A stretch of 64,000 nucleotides of DNA from Chryseobacterium sp. RU37D. Lineage in GTDB: Bacteria; Bacteroidota; Bacteroidia; Flavobacteriales; Weeksellaceae. Positions 37,064 through 47,186 of this stretch are shown piece after piece. The position numbers and the translations under genes are program-made. The stretch covers positions 1-64,000 of the forward strand of contig NZ_FTMM01000011.1 of NCBI RefSeq assembly GCF_900156075.1, in the 5' to 3' direction. The notes beneath the pieces are model-generated. The model made no database searches, was not told where the DNA came from, and saw only the letters and a list, made by a program, of their open reading frames with translations. Position 1 is the first letter of the stretch, and each line of letters begins with the position of its first letter.

Positions 37064-39262
37064 TTATTCCTTATTAAACTTAAATTCTCTTCCGCCCTGA
37101 TTAAAAGTAATCGTCTTTTTATCCTGACTGAAAGTCATCGAAATCTGCGCCTCTTCAAACGTAAATGTATTGTTTCCCGTATATTCAAGTGCAATTTCCG
37201 GCTGACCGGTTGCTTGTGCGTACAACTTATTATTTTTTTCAGAGAAAGTAATTTTTATAGGAATATCTTTATTTCCATAAGTTCCTGTGAAATCTTTAGG
37301 ATTGATTGTTTCCACATATTTTGCATCAGCAGAAGACCATGTATTATTTTGAAGATTCGCATCAGGAATTTGAGAATTTGGATCTAGTTTTACCTGCTGG
37401 ATTTCCTTGTTCGACTCTAATTTAAATGTCCATTCCGTATTTCTTTTCCAAACTTCGATCGGCAGCTTTACAATCTTTTCCGTTCCGTCTTTAAATTTCA
37501 CCTGAACTGTCGTCGGCATCGGCAACTGACCAATATTTTCCACCGTAATTTGCGCTCCGTTTTTGAAATCTCCGTTTACATATCTCACGTTTTTCACAGA
37601 TTGATCGATTTTCCATTTGTTGATAAACCAACCTCTCCAGAACCAGTTCAGTTCTTCACCTGAAACATTTTCCATTGTGTGGAAAAAATCCCATGGTGTT
37701 GGATGTTTGAAAGCCCAACGGTTAATATATGTTCTGAATGCCTTATCAAATTTTTCAGGTCCAAGAATCGATTCTCTTAACATTTGTAATCCCATTCCCG
37801 GCTTGAAATATGCTAAAACACTAATGCTGCTTTCCTTCATATTATCGGGACCAACCATGATCGGTTCAAAACCGTCATTCATGATGTAGCCACCCATCTG
37901 AGCAATATTTTTCTTATCATAATATTCACCGTTATTGAAAGCTTCCGTTGAAAGCTCGTTGATAAATGTGTTGAAACCTTCATCCATCCATGCAAACAAT
38001 CTTTCATTAGAACCGACAATCATAGGAAACCAATTGTGTCCAAATTCATGATCGGTAACGCCCCAAAGTTCGCTTCCTTTGGAATCCATATTACAGAAAA
38101 CGATTCCCGGATATTCCATTCCCCCTTCGTTTCCGGCAACGTTGGTTGCAGCAGGATACGTATATTCATACCATTTCCCTGAATAATGCTCTATTGCAGC
38201 TTTTGTATATTCCGTAGATCTTCCCCAAGCTTTTTCACCAGCACTTTCGGCAGGATAAGCTGAAATTGCTAAAGATTTTTTACCACTCGGAAGATTAATT
38301 CTCGCCGCATCTAAAATAAACGCCGAAGATGATGCCCAGGCAAAATCCCTTGCTTGCTTGATTTTAAATTTCCAGGTTTTAGTACCTGTTTGTGAATTTT
38401 TTCCAATCTCAGATTCTGAATGAATCGTTATAGTTTTATCACTACTCTTAGCCTGTTCCCAACGGTTGTTTTCTTCTTTTGAATAAACTTCTTTAGTGTT
38501 TAATAATTCTCCGGAAGCCACAACGTAATGATTGGCAGGAACGGTAATATTAGCTGTAATATCTCCGTATTCTAAATAAAATTCGGATGCACCAACATAA
38601 GGCAAAGTATTCCAACCCATGACATCATCGTAAACGCACATTCTCGGATACCATTGAGCTATTGTAAAGATTTTCCCGTTTTTCGTATCCTGAATTCCCA
38701 TTCTGTCGGAGCCATATTTTGGAGAAAGGAAAGAATATTCAATTTTAATTTTTGCTACGCCTCCCTGAGCTTTCAGTTCAGATGGAAGATCAATCTGCAT
38801 TCTGGTATCGGTGATGGTATATTTTACATCTTTACCGTCATATTTTACGGATTTTATTCTGTAGCCGCCATCAAATTCTTCACCATGCGCTCCGTTTCGA
38901 CTTCCTGACATTGGAACGACAGCATTTCCTCTTGAATCTTTAGCAAATAAATTTTGATCCAGTTGCAACCATAAAAATCCTAATTTATCCGGACTGTTAT
39001 TGGTATACGTGATTTCTGCTGTTCCCGTTAGCTCATTTTTAACTTCATTAAGACTTACATTCAGATTATAACTCGCAGAATTTTGCCAGTATGTATGTCC
39101 CGGCTGTCCGCTTGCAGATCTTGTCGATGTGCCTGTTTGTGCATAAAAAAATGGCTTAAAAGCTTCTACATAATCATATTTAGGAGCTTCCTGAGCCAAT
39201 GCTGCTGATGAAAAAAACATCACCGCAAGAACAGAAATGAGAGTGGGAAGTTTGAAATTCAT
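37064..39262 (-). CDS. M1-family metallopeptidase (copy 1 of a pair)
   Basis: 732 aa from [20 protein letters not shown], a signal peptide; an upstream ATG 22 codons earlier is in frame but less likely. Zinc motif [10 protein letters not shown] near residue 404 with [11 protein letters not shown] supplying the last ligand; GGMEYPGIV is the GAMEN-like motif. A beta-rich C-terminal region follows. No T9SS domain. Its similarity to the downstream gene shows tandem duplication and divergence. Confidence 0.9.
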   Translation of the reverse strand: MNFKLPTLISVLAVMFFSSAALAQEAPKYDYVEAFKPFFYAQTGTSTRSASGQPGHTYWQNSASYNLNVSLNEVKNELTGTAEITYTNNSPDKLGFLWLQLDQNLFAKDSRGNAVVPMSGSRNGAHGEEFDGGYRIKSVKYDGKDVKYTITDTRMQIDLPSELKAQGGVAKIKIEYSFLSPKYGSDRMGIQDTKNGKIFTIAQWYPRMCVYDDVMGWNTLPYVGASEFYLEYGDITANITVPANHYVVASGELLNTKEVYSKEENNRWEQAKSSDKTITIHSESEIGKNSQTGTKTWKFKIKQARDFAWASSSAFILDAARINLPSGKKSLAISAYPAESAGEKAWGRSTEYTKAAIEHYSGKWYEYTYPAATNVAGNEGGMEYPGIVFCNMDSKGSELWGVTDHEFGHNWFPMIVGSNERLFAWMDEGFNTFINELSTEAFNNGEYYDKKNIAQMGGYIMNDGFEPIMVGPDNMKESSISVLAYFKPGMGLQMLRESILGPEKFDKAFRTYINRWAFKHPTPWDFFHTMENVSGEELNWFWRGWFINKWKIDQSVKNVRYVNGDFKNGAQITVENIGQLPMPTTVQVKFKDGTEKIVKLPIEVWKRNTEWTFKLESNKEIQQVKLDPNSQIPDANLQNNTWSSADAKYVETINPKDFTGTYGNKDIPIKITFSEKNNKLYAQATGQPEIALEYTGNNTFTFEEAQISMTFSQDKKTITFNQGGREFKFNKE

Positions 39263-39520
39263 ATTACAATTTTTAATTAACAAAGTAAACAAAAATAAGA
39301 CTTTCCTGAACAGAAAAATCTTACGCATCGATTTTATATTGTTAAATTATCTCAATCTTCTCTTACTGAAAGGAAATGTTTGTAAAATCTTTTTCGGAAA
39401 CTGACAATTCACTTCAAGTTTTCCTATTTTGATGATTGGCATATCTTAAACCACAAAAGCAACAAAAGATTTTAACAATTTAGTTATCTCAAGTTGATTA
39501 TCTTAAAGGTTAAAATTTAA

Positions 39521-40402
39521 TTAATTTGATTTTTTAGCTTTAATCATTGCTTCCAAAGCATCCCACATTTCCTGTGGAATATCTTCCAGCATATTGAATT
39601 CACCTGCACCCTGTAGCCATTCTCCACCATCAATTGTTACCACTTCGCCATTCATATAAGCTGAATAATCGGAAACAAGATAAGCGGCAAGATTTGCCAA
39701 TTCCTGATGTTCTCCGACTCTTCTCAACGGAACTTTTTTCCTCATATCAAATTTTTCCTGAAGATTTCCTGGTAGTAATCTGTCCCAAGCACCTTTCGTT
39801 GGGAAAGGTCCCGGAGCTATAGCATTGAATCGAATCCCATATTTTGCCCATTCAACAGCCAGAGATCTTGTCATGGCCAAAACTCCTGCTTTTGCACAAG
39901 CGGATGGAACGACGTAAGCAGAACCTGTCCAAGAATAAGTTGTTACGATGTTTAAAACTGTTCCCGGAGTTTTAGAATCTATCCAATGTTTCCCGATGGA
40001 AAGTGTACAGTTTTTTGTTCCTTTCAACACAATATCCAAAATGGAATCAAATGCAGAATGTGTTAGTCTTTCTGTGGGAGAAATGAAATTTCCGGCTGCG
40101 TTATTTAATAGAATATCTATTTTTCCAAATTCTTTTAAAGTTGCTTCTTTCATGGCTTCAACTTCATCCCAGTTTCTTACATCACATGCGACACAAAGAA
40201 CTTTACCTCCAGTTTGTTCTTCTAATTCTTTTGCTGTTTCCTGCAGTTTTTCAATATTTCTTGATGTAATTACTACTTTGGAGCCTAGTTGAAGAAAATA
40301 TTTGGTCATTGCTTTACCAAGACCACTTCCGCCTCCTGTAACAATGGCCACTTTATCTTTCAATGCACCTTCACGAAGCATGGGTTGTGTATAAAGATTC
40401 AT
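39521..40402 (-). CDS. SDR, 2,4-dienoyl-CoA reductase-like
   Basis: 293 aa. NADP-binding start KDKVAIVTGGGSGLGKAM; NNAAGNFISPTERLTHSAFD closely follows the dienoyl-CoA reductase family. Tyr in TTYSW and Lys in CAKAG are 15 apart, as in mammalian-type DECR instead of YxxxK, and IAPGPFPTKGAW follows. It likely reduces polyunsaturated enoyl-CoA during fatty-acid oxidation. It is a single gene, with a hairpin 84 bases upstream and an IS relic beyond. Confidence 0.87.
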   Translation of the reverse strand: MNLYTQPMLREGALKDKVAIVTGGGSGLGKAMTKYFLQLGSKVVITSRNIEKLQETAKELEEQTGGKVLCVACDVRNWDEVEAMKEATLKEFGKIDILLNNAAGNFISPTERLTHSAFDSILDIVLKGTKNCTLSIGKHWIDSKTPGTVLNIVTTYSWTGSAYVVPSACAKAGVLAMTRSLAVEWAKYGIRFNAIAPGPFPTKGAWDRLLPGNLQEKFDMRKKVPLRRVGEHQELANLAAYLVSDYSAYMNGEVVTIDGGEWLQGAGEFNMLEDIPQEMWDALEAMIKAKKSN

Positions 40403-40485
40403 ATTTTTTTGTTTTTAGTAAAAATAAGCTTTTAAGTTATGTAATGAGTTATAATTAATATGCGCAAAATAATTTTGTTAGATAT

Positions 40486-40520
40486 TTTAGGCTTCGGCGG
40501 CAAAGCCGCCGAAGCCTAAA
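40486..40520. terminator. GC-rich hairpin with AAA loop
   Basis: Arms TTTAGGCTTCGGCGGC and GCCGCCGAAGCCTAAA, AAA loop. Unlike the other two of this design (4279, 15154) it does not abut an intact stop codon. The rest of 40403-40752 shows no gene. Confidence 0.6.
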
Positions 40521-40752
40521 TAAAATAAACTGTAAAAACATTTAAAATTAATTAATCTGAGTTCGGAATAAGCATTACTAACAGAAAATCATTAATTTAT
40601 ATTTAGTACTTTCATTTCTTGCTCAACTTTTTGATTTTCAGGATAGAAAAATGGTTATAAACCAGAAATAATGATGTCATCTAAAGATCTGAAAGCGAAA
40701 GATTTATTAAGTTAAAGTTTTGATTTACAGTAATTAAACTAAATTTCCGCTT

Positions 40753-41300
40753 ATGTTTTGTGCTAATAAAATTACTGAAGTTTTCTCCAAAGTTGAAGAT
40801 CTTTGTAAAGAATTATCCTGGTTTGGGAAACATCTATTGTTTTTACGTTTTAAACTTCATATTTTTACCAACAACAAAAGCGGAATCATTGATTGTATGG
40901 TTACTGCCGAAAATGTAGATGATAGAAATCCATTGCAATGTAAAAATTTCGCCAAAAAGCTTTATGAGAAGTTGTTTTGAGACAAAGAATATATCTCAAA
41001 AGAGCTTTTTTCAAATTCTTTTTCTCAGAGTATTCATCTGGTTACAAAGTCTAAAAAGAAACGGAAACAAAACCTTTAACTCCAATGTTCGATGCTTACA
41101 TGCTGTGCAAAAGAGCTAATGTGGAGACTATTTTTGACCAGCTTAAAAATATTTGCCAGGTGGAACACTCCAGATACAGAAGTGTTGCCAATTACTTTAA
41201 TACTATTTTTTTTGCATTGATAACATATAATTTCATGGATAAGAAGCCGTCCCTGAAAAACAATTTTGTTGATACCAAACAACTTTATTTATTTCAATAA
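40753..41300 (+). pseudogene. IS982-family transposase relic
   Basis: Fragments in order: FCANKITEVFSKVEDLCKEL (N-terminus), then an internal deletion, FRFKLHIF-like DDE-part sequence with NVDDRNPL, a TGA in place of the glycine codon before DKEYISKELF, then a frame change into VETIFDQLKNICQVEHSRYR and MDKKPSL. These match the IS982 plan (around 290 aa when whole). Dead, no clear terminal repeats seen, and several mutations, so the insertion is old. Confidence 0.75.
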
Positions 41301-41363
41301 TTATATTGAACTCATGTTAAGTGTTTGAATTTCAAAAACTTAATATGAATAAAATATATAAAA

Positions 41364-42005
41364 TTAAGATTCTGCAAACCCGTTTTTAATGGCGAAAACG
41401 GCCAAGCCGACACGTGTTTTCAGATCCAGTTTGTCACAAAGCTGATCCCTGTAGCTTTCTACAGTTCTTGGGCTGCAGCACATTTTGTCGGCGATTTCCT
41501 TATAGCTGAGTTCTGTTACGGTGTATTTCAAAAACTCTCTTTCGCGATCGGAAATTCTGATACTGTTGGCGGTTTCTTCATTATTCATATTCGAAAAAAT
41601 GATTTTTGAAGCCCATTCCGGATAGAAAAATCCATCGTTATTGAGTTTTGTTAAAGCGTTTTCAAGCTCTTTCGGATGCGTGTTTTTCAGTAAATATCCT
41701 TTTGCTCCGTTTTTAATCATTTTGATGACGCTTTTATCGTCGCCCTGCATACTCAGAGCCATTACTTTAATATTGGGATGATGTTCTTTAAGCCAGAGTA
41801 CGGTTTCAAAACCATCCATGATAGGCATACTGATATCCATTAAAATAATATCTGGAATTTTGCTGTTGTTTTGGAATTTCTGGATGAGGTCTTTACCGTT
41901 TTCGGCAACGTAGATGACTTCGAATTCTTTAAAATTATCAATAATTCCTTCAAGCGCTTTTGCGATAAGTACGTGATCATCAACAATCACTATCGTTTTT
42001 TTCAT
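41364..42005 (-). CDS. NarL/LuxR-family response regulator
   Basis: 213 aa. Receiver domain with DD at residues 9-10, phosphoacceptor Asp57 (IILMDISMP) and the conserved Lys region; then a LuxR-type helix-turn-helix (LSYKEIADKMCCSPRTVESY). It would be phosphorylated by the upstream histidine kinase, whose stop it overlaps by 4 bases, to control transcription. Targets unknown. Confidence 0.92.
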   Translation of the reverse strand: MKKTIVIVDDHVLIAKALEGIIDNFKEFEVIYVAENGKDLIQKFQNNSKIPDIILMDISMPIMDGFETVLWLKEHHPNIKVMALSMQGDDKSVIKMIKNGAKGYLLKNTHPKELENALTKLNNDGFFYPEWASKIIFSNMNNEETANSIRISDREREFLKYTVTELSYKEIADKMCCSPRTVESYRDQLCDKLDLKTRVGLAVFAIKNGFAES

Positions 42006-42787
42006 GGCTGTCTTTTTAAAATAATATTGAGCGTGGTTCCCAGATTTTCCTGACTTTCAAGGCTGAAATCTGCCCCGATGATCTTGGCTCTGTTTTTCAT
42101 ATTGGTAAGGCCGATCCCGTTTGATTTTATATTGGATTTATCGAACCCTACGCCGTCATCTTTAATATTCAGTTCCCAAAGTGATTCCTCAGAAGTGTTC
42201 AGATTAATGAAAATATTCTTGCAGTTGGCATGTTTTATACTGTTCTGAATAAATTCCTGAGTAATCCTAAGGAGAACATTTTTGTGGACAAATCCCAGAT
42301 TAAGCTGTTTAAAATTATGTTCAAAGCTTACCTGGCATTTTTTGAAGGCATTGGTATTGTCTACTTCTTCCTGTATTAAAGTTACGATTTCCTTTTGATT
42401 TATATTATCGTCAGTTAAAGTTTTTGAAAGACTCCTCAGATCTTGTAAGGACTGATTGATGATCTGTGACACCTGATCGATTGTTTCGTTTACCTCCGGG
42501 ACCTTATTTTCATATAAAAGCTGTTGGGTGTAAAGGCTTACAAGGGTCAGTTTTTGTCCGATATTATCATGAAGTTCACGTCCGATCTGCTGCATGGTGG
42601 CCTGTTGAATTTCCAATTGGGTGGCGAGAAGCTCACGCTTATGAATTTCGTTTTTTACCTCAATTTCATTGAGATATTCCTTTTTGCGTTGTTTATATTT
42701 TCGGATATAAACCATGACGGCAGCCACAAACAACACAAAAAATATGTTGAAAAGAATGATTGTTACTAAGAGCTCTGTTTTCCCCAT
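42002..42787 (-). CDS. Sensor histidine kinase (HisKA_3 type)
   Basis: 261 aa. One N-terminal membrane helix (VTIILFNIFFVLFVAAVMVY), a short coiled linker, then His73 in ELHDNIGQKL and an ATPase domain with NSIKHA and DDGVGFDKSNIKSNGIGL. There is no separate sensing domain, so it probably relies on the membrane protein whose gene overlaps its start by 22 bases. Confidence 0.92.
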   Translation of the reverse strand: MGKTELLVTIILFNIFFVLFVAAVMVYIRKYKQRKKEYLNEIEVKNEIHKRELLATQLEIQQATMQQIGRELHDNIGQKLTLVSLYTQQLLYENKVPEVNETIDQVSQIINQSLQDLRSLSKTLTDDNINQKEIVTLIQEEVDNTNAFKKCQVSFEHNFKQLNLGFVHKNVLLRITQEFIQNSIKHANCKNIFINLNTSEESLWELNIKDDGVGFDKSNIKSNGIGLTNMKNRAKIIGADFSLESQENLGTTLNIILKRQP

Positions 42788-43413
42788 ATGAATGAAATTG
42801 AAAATAATGAATACATAACAATCGCCGAAATTAAGAAATATGCAAAATAAATATTGTAAATCTCTCTGTAAGGCTTAAGCAGCTCAAAAAATGTCCAAAA
42901 CGGCAATGTTCCAATATAGAACAGGGTTACTCCCAAATTAATGTAAAACATCCTGTTCTTATCAAAATCAAGAATATTGGAAGAATTAATCTGTTTGTAA
43001 TATTCCATAACCACCAAAATCATTAAAATAAGGCATCCCAAAGTATAATTGAGTGAAAACATGACTTTATCATAAGTAAAAATGAATTCGCTGGGAATAA
43101 ATGAGAGGAGATATATAAATGATAATGTGAAAAAAAGTTTTGATCTATTAAACGATTTTGCAGCATATAGCCAGTAAAAAAATATAAATTCGATTGGGAT
43201 TACAAAATAATTATAGAATGCCTGTTTATTGTATTCTACAAAATATCCACCCCATTTACCAATGGCTTCTGATACAAAAATGAAAATCAAATAAAACACA
43301 AAATACTTCCAATATTCATTTTTTATTCGATGATAGTATAAGAGAGAAACTACAGCGGCGATACCTTCGCTCCAAAACATTAACTCTTGTACAATTCTTT
43401 GGAAATCGGCCAT
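42766..43413 (-). CDS. Integral membrane protein, possible sensor partner
   Basis: 215 aa, six or seven hydrophobic segments (IAAVVSLLYYHRI, YFVFYLIFIFVSEAIG, YFVIPIEFIFFYWLY, TLGCLILMILVVMEYY and more). No family named. Its 3' end overlaps the histidine kinase gene, so the two are translationally coupled and likely act as one receptor. Confidence 0.7.
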   Translation of the reverse strand: MADFQRIVQELMFWSEGIAAVVSLLYYHRIKNEYWKYFVFYLIFIFVSEAIGKWGGYFVEYNKQAFYNYFVIPIEFIFFYWLYAAKSFNRSKLFFTLSFIYLLSFIPSEFIFTYDKVMFSLNYTLGCLILMILVVMEYYKQINSSNILDFDKNRMFYINLGVTLFYIGTLPFWTFFELLKPYREIYNIYFAYFLISAIVMYSLFSISFIWGKQSS

Positions 43414-43444
43414 TTTGTGTTTATTTTAATTATAAATATGGTTT

Positions 43445-43990
43445 TTAAAATGATTCAGTCTTTGTGCTGTCAGGCGGAACAAGATTCCCGTGATTTTGAG
43501 AAATAATTTTCCCTTCCAGATGTGAGGTTTTAACGGATGCCATGGCCAGAAATTTTCCATCATTAGCAGAGCTTAAAGGGTTAAAATCGTACGGCAGCAT
43601 TTCTCCGTTTTCATCTTCAATTTTCATGGTAGGCACCATTACTAAAGTATGTTTTTCGGCATATTCTAGACCGATCGATGTGCCTGACATGATATCCCAG
43701 TTGTCAGCTTTCGGATAGGCTGCGTAATAAAATCTTATTCCCAAATCCTTGGAAGGAATCCCCGGATGGTTTTTCTGAGTTTTAGCTTCAATATCAGAAA
43801 TAAACTTTTTCAATGTAGCCAAATCAAAATGGATAGAATGGGCATCATCGATTCCTAATTTGTCTTTTACAAATACCAGATGGTTTTTTCTGTAGTTGTT
43901 TACCAAAGTTTGGATAAACTCACAAGTCATGGTGCTTGGCACTGAGATAGTCTCTAGCGTGTCAATGTCTAAGTTAGGTTTTGTTTTCAT
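43445..43990 (-). CDS. Conserved hypothetical protein
   Basis: 181 aa, soluble, no signal peptide. Contains MTCEFIQTLVNNYRKNH, HFDLATLKKFISDIE and GIRFYYAAYP. No domain recognised. It sits 31 bases upstream of the membrane-protein/kinase/regulator set in the same direction and may be part of that transcript. Confidence 0.65.
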   Translation of the reverse strand: MKTKPNLDIDTLETISVPSTMTCEFIQTLVNNYRKNHLVFVKDKLGIDDAHSIHFDLATLKKFISDIEAKTQKNHPGIPSKDLGIRFYYAAYPKADNWDIMSGTSIGLEYAEKHTLVMVPTMKIEDENGEMLPYDFNPLSSANDGKFLAMASVKTSHLEGKIISQNHGNLVPPDSTKTESF

Positions 43991-44150
43991 AGAGCTAGTT
44001 TTTTATAGTATGCTGTTAGTTTGTTCTACAAATTTCGTAAAATTTTCATGTTAAATATCACGTTTTTTCACCATTTATTTACCGTGTTTTTACGGATTGT
44101 GATTTTTAATTAAAATTATCAGGAATTTGAATGGGTTTTATTAAAAAAAT

Positions 44151-44178
44151 AAGTGCCGCAGATTTCTCTACAGCACTT
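44151..44178 (-). terminator. Terminator after clpB
   Basis: On the minus strand AAGTGC, a mostly paired middle and GCACTT are followed by a run of T after the clpB stop. Confidence 0.7.
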
Positions 44179-44210
44179 ACTTACAAAAATAATATATATG
44201 AAAAAACTAC

Positions 44211-46805
44211 TTATTGTTCAGTAGGTCTGAAAACCAAACCTGTTTCCTCAAAATAATCCAAAGTGATTCTGTCGCCGTCATTCACATTTCCAGCTAAAAT
44301 CTCTCTTGATAATTTATTTAAAACTTCCTGTTGAATAACTCTCTTCAACGGTCTTGCTCCGAAAGCAGGGTCGTATCCTTTATTCATCAGATAATCTACA
44401 GCATCCTGAGTTGCTGTCATAATGATATTTCGTTTTGCCAACATATCATTGAATCCTCTCAACTGGTATGTCACAATTTTTCCGATTTCCTTTTTTCTCA
44501 AAGGCTGGAACAATACCACCTCATCAATTCTGTTTAAGAATTCCGGACGTAAAGTTTGTTTCAATAAATCGAAAACCTCATCTTTTGTTTTATCAACAAT
44601 TTCATCCTGATTTTCATCAGTAATATTTTCAAAATTTTCCTGAATAAGGTGCGAACCTAAATTCGAAGTCATAATGATAATCGAGTTCTTGAAATTCACG
44701 ACTCTACCTTTATTATCCGTCAAACGACCGTCATCCAAAACCTGTAACAACGTGTTGAAAACATCAGGATGTGCTTTTTCAATTTCATCCAAAAGTACCA
44801 CAGAATAAGGTCTTCTTCGTACCGCTTCGGTCAACTGACCACCTTCATCATAACCCACATATCCAGGAGGCGCACCCACCAATCTCGAAACACTATGACG
44901 TTCCTGATATTCACTCATATCAATTCTCGTCATATTGTTTTCATCATCGAATAAAAACTCGGCTAATGCTTTTGCCAACTCGGTTTTTCCGACGCCGGTG
45001 GTTCCTAAGAATAAGAACGAACCGATTGGTTTTTTGTCGTCACTTAATCCCGCTCTGTTTCTTCGGATGGCATCTGCAACAGCTGTGATCGCTTCATCTT
45101 GACCAACAACTCTGTGGTGCAATTCGGTTTCAAGACTTAATAATTTTTCTCTTTCGGATTGAAGGAGTTTTGTAACAGGAATTCCTGTCCATTTTGCAAT
45201 CACTTCAGAGATGTTTTCAGAAGTTACTTCCTCTTTAATCAATTCATTCTGATGATTTTGCATCTCTATTTCCAGTTTGGAAAGCTCTTCTTCTTTTTCA
45301 CGAAGCTTTCCATATTGAATTTCTGCTACCTTTGCATAATCTCCTGCTCTTGAAGCTCTTTCTGCTTCTAATTTCAGAGATTCTATATCTTTTTTAATCT
45401 GTGTTAAATCCTCAGATTTTTGTTTTTCTTTCAACCATTTAGCATTGATTTCATTTCTTTGCTCAGAAATTTTTGCAATGTCTTCTTTTAAATGGTCGAT
45501 TTTCGTCTGATTTCCCTCTCTTGAAATCGCAGCCAATTCAATTTCCATCTGCATCAGCTTTCTGTCTAAAACATCCAGTTCTTCGGGTTTTGAATTGATT
45601 TCCATTCTTAATTTCGCAGAAGCTTCATCAATCAAGTCAATCGCTTTATCGGGTAAAAATCTGTCCGAAATATATCGTTGAGACATTTCCACCGCTGCAA
45701 TAATCGCCTCATCTTTGATTCTTACTTTGTGATGCGCTTCATATTTATCTTTAATTCCACGAAGAATGGAAATGGCTGATTCAGTATCTGGTTCTTCAAC
45801 CATCACTTTCTGGAAACGTCTTTCCAACGCTTTATCTTTTTCAAAATATTTTTGATATTCATTTAAAGTCGTTGCACCGATAGCTCTTAATTCACCTCTT
45901 GCTAAAGCTGGTTTCAAAATATTCGCTGCATCCATCGCGCCTTCACCGCCTCCGGCTCCCACCAAAGTATGGATTTCGTCGATGAAAAGAATGATTTGTC
46001 CATCTGATTTGATGACTTCATTTACTACGGATTTCAAACGCTCTTCAAACTCACCTTTGTATTTGGCACCAGCGATCAAAGCTCCCATATCCAATGAATA
46101 TAAAGTCTTATCCATCAGGTTTTCAGGAACGTCGCCACTGATAATTCTGTGGGCAATTCCTTCAGCGATAGCAGTTTTACCAACACCGGGTTCACCGATT
46201 AGAATAGGATTATTTTTTGTTCTTCTTGAAAGAATTTGCAAAACTCTTCGGATTTCTTCATCACGACCGATTACCGGATCCAGTTTTCCTTCTGCTGCTA
46301 ATTCGTTGAAGTTTTTAGCATATTTATTTAAGGATTGATACGTTTCTTCTGAACTTGCAGAAGTTGCTTTCGAGCCTTTTCTCAACTCTTTAATTCCACC
46401 CTCAAGAAGATTTTTTGTAACGCCCATATCTTTCAGCATTTTAGAAACTTCCGAATTTGTTTCTAGAAGGGAAAGCCATAAATGTTCGATCGTTACATAT
46501 TCATCACCCATTTTTTTAGCGATGTTGGGTGCATCAAGCAAAACTTTATTTGCCGATTGTGAAAGATAAATATTTCCTCCCTGTACTTTAGGAAGCTTTT
46601 CTAAATTTTCACGGTTGCGCTCTCTTACCAAAGCAGCATCTGCTTCAGATTTTTTTAATAAGAAAGGCGATATATTTTCGTCTACCTGGAAAATTCCTTC
46701 CAGTAAATGTTGAGGTTCAATCTGTTGGTTGCCAAATTCCATTGCTACTTGTTGCGCTGCCTGGATGGCTTCCTGTGATTTTACAGTATATTGGTTTAAG
46801 TTCAT
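44211..46805 (-). CDS. clpB: Disaggregase chaperone ClpB
   Basis: 864 aa, full length. Clp-N domain (two repeats in 1-150), AAA-1 with Walker A GEPGVGKT near 203, the coiled-coil M domain (about 410-530), AAA-2 with GTTGVGKT near 602 and a C-terminal SFARPL-like GARPLKRVIQ end. With DnaK it re-solubilises heat-aggregated proteins. Single gene, with a terminator; heat-shock control is likely but no sigma-32-type site was identified. Confidence 0.97.
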   Translation of the reverse strand: MNLNQYTVKSQEAIQAAQQVAMEFGNQQIEPQHLLEGIFQVDENISPFLLKKSEADAALVRERNRENLEKLPKVQGGNIYLSQSANKVLLDAPNIAKKMGDEYVTIEHLWLSLLETNSEVSKMLKDMGVTKNLLEGGIKELRKGSKATSASSEETYQSLNKYAKNFNELAAEGKLDPVIGRDEEIRRVLQILSRRTKNNPILIGEPGVGKTAIAEGIAHRIISGDVPENLMDKTLYSLDMGALIAGAKYKGEFEERLKSVVNEVIKSDGQIILFIDEIHTLVGAGGGEGAMDAANILKPALARGELRAIGATTLNEYQKYFEKDKALERRFQKVMVEEPDTESAISILRGIKDKYEAHHKVRIKDEAIIAAVEMSQRYISDRFLPDKAIDLIDEASAKLRMEINSKPEELDVLDRKLMQMEIELAAISREGNQTKIDHLKEDIAKISEQRNEINAKWLKEKQKSEDLTQIKKDIESLKLEAERASRAGDYAKVAEIQYGKLREKEEELSKLEIEMQNHQNELIKEEVTSENISEVIAKWTGIPVTKLLQSEREKLLSLETELHHRVVGQDEAITAVADAIRRNRAGLSDDKKPIGSFLFLGTTGVGKTELAKALAEFLFDDENNMTRIDMSEYQERHSVSRLVGAPPGYVGYDEGGQLTEAVRRRPYSVVLLDEIEKAHPDVFNTLLQVLDDGRLTDNKGRVVNFKNSIIIMTSNLGSHLIQENFENITDENQDEIVDKTKDEVFDLLKQTLRPEFLNRIDEVVLFQPLRKKEIGKIVTYQLRGFNDMLAKRNIIMTATQDAVDYLMNKGYDPAFGARPLKRVIQQEVLNKLSREILAGNVNDGDRITLDYFEETGLVFRPTEQ

Positions 46806-47186
46806 ATTTTGTATATTTTTGATTCTAATTTTTTGGTTTTCACTTTTAGATTTTAGACATCAGATTTCAGACCATACGAGTCAAATACATATTAATTTTC
46901 TAATTCAAAGTTCTAATTTCTGATGCCCTCGATCTTATTTAATCATTTAATTCTGACCGGTATACCGCAAAAACTGTTCAATTGTTGAATTTTTAAAAAA
47001 GACAGACAAATTTTCCGAATTATATATTTTTAGCGGATTTTAAAAAGACAAATTTTCCGAATATGATGGACAGGTTTCAAAATATCGGAATAACAGTCAT
47101 ATTAATTCCAGGCACTTTCTTTACAAAAAATCATTCACTGAAAAATCAGGATATTAAATCAAAATAATTACTTTTGCGATTATCAG
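46806..47186. other. Gap between clpB and the TetR gene
   Basis: AT-rich. Holds a weak AGATTTTAGACATCAGATTTC inverted repeat (about 46848-46924) and two 17-bp direct repeats AGACAAATTTTCCGAAT (47004-47020 and 47046-47062). TACTTTTG at 47169-47176 is a candidate -7 box for the TetR gene. A 34-codon open stretch starting at 47062 has no support. Confidence 0.5.

Noticed and set aside
37064-39328. Upstream ATG at 39328 for the first M1 peptidase
   Set aside because: It would place 22 residues, themselves hydrophobic, before a normal signal peptide starting at MNFKLPTL.
40753-41300. Active IS982 element
   Set aside because: Internal deletion, a stop codon and a frame change are visible and no terminal repeats were found.
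45982-46338. Plus-strand frame of 118 codons within clpB
   Set aside because: Antisense shadow of a highly conserved AAA domain.
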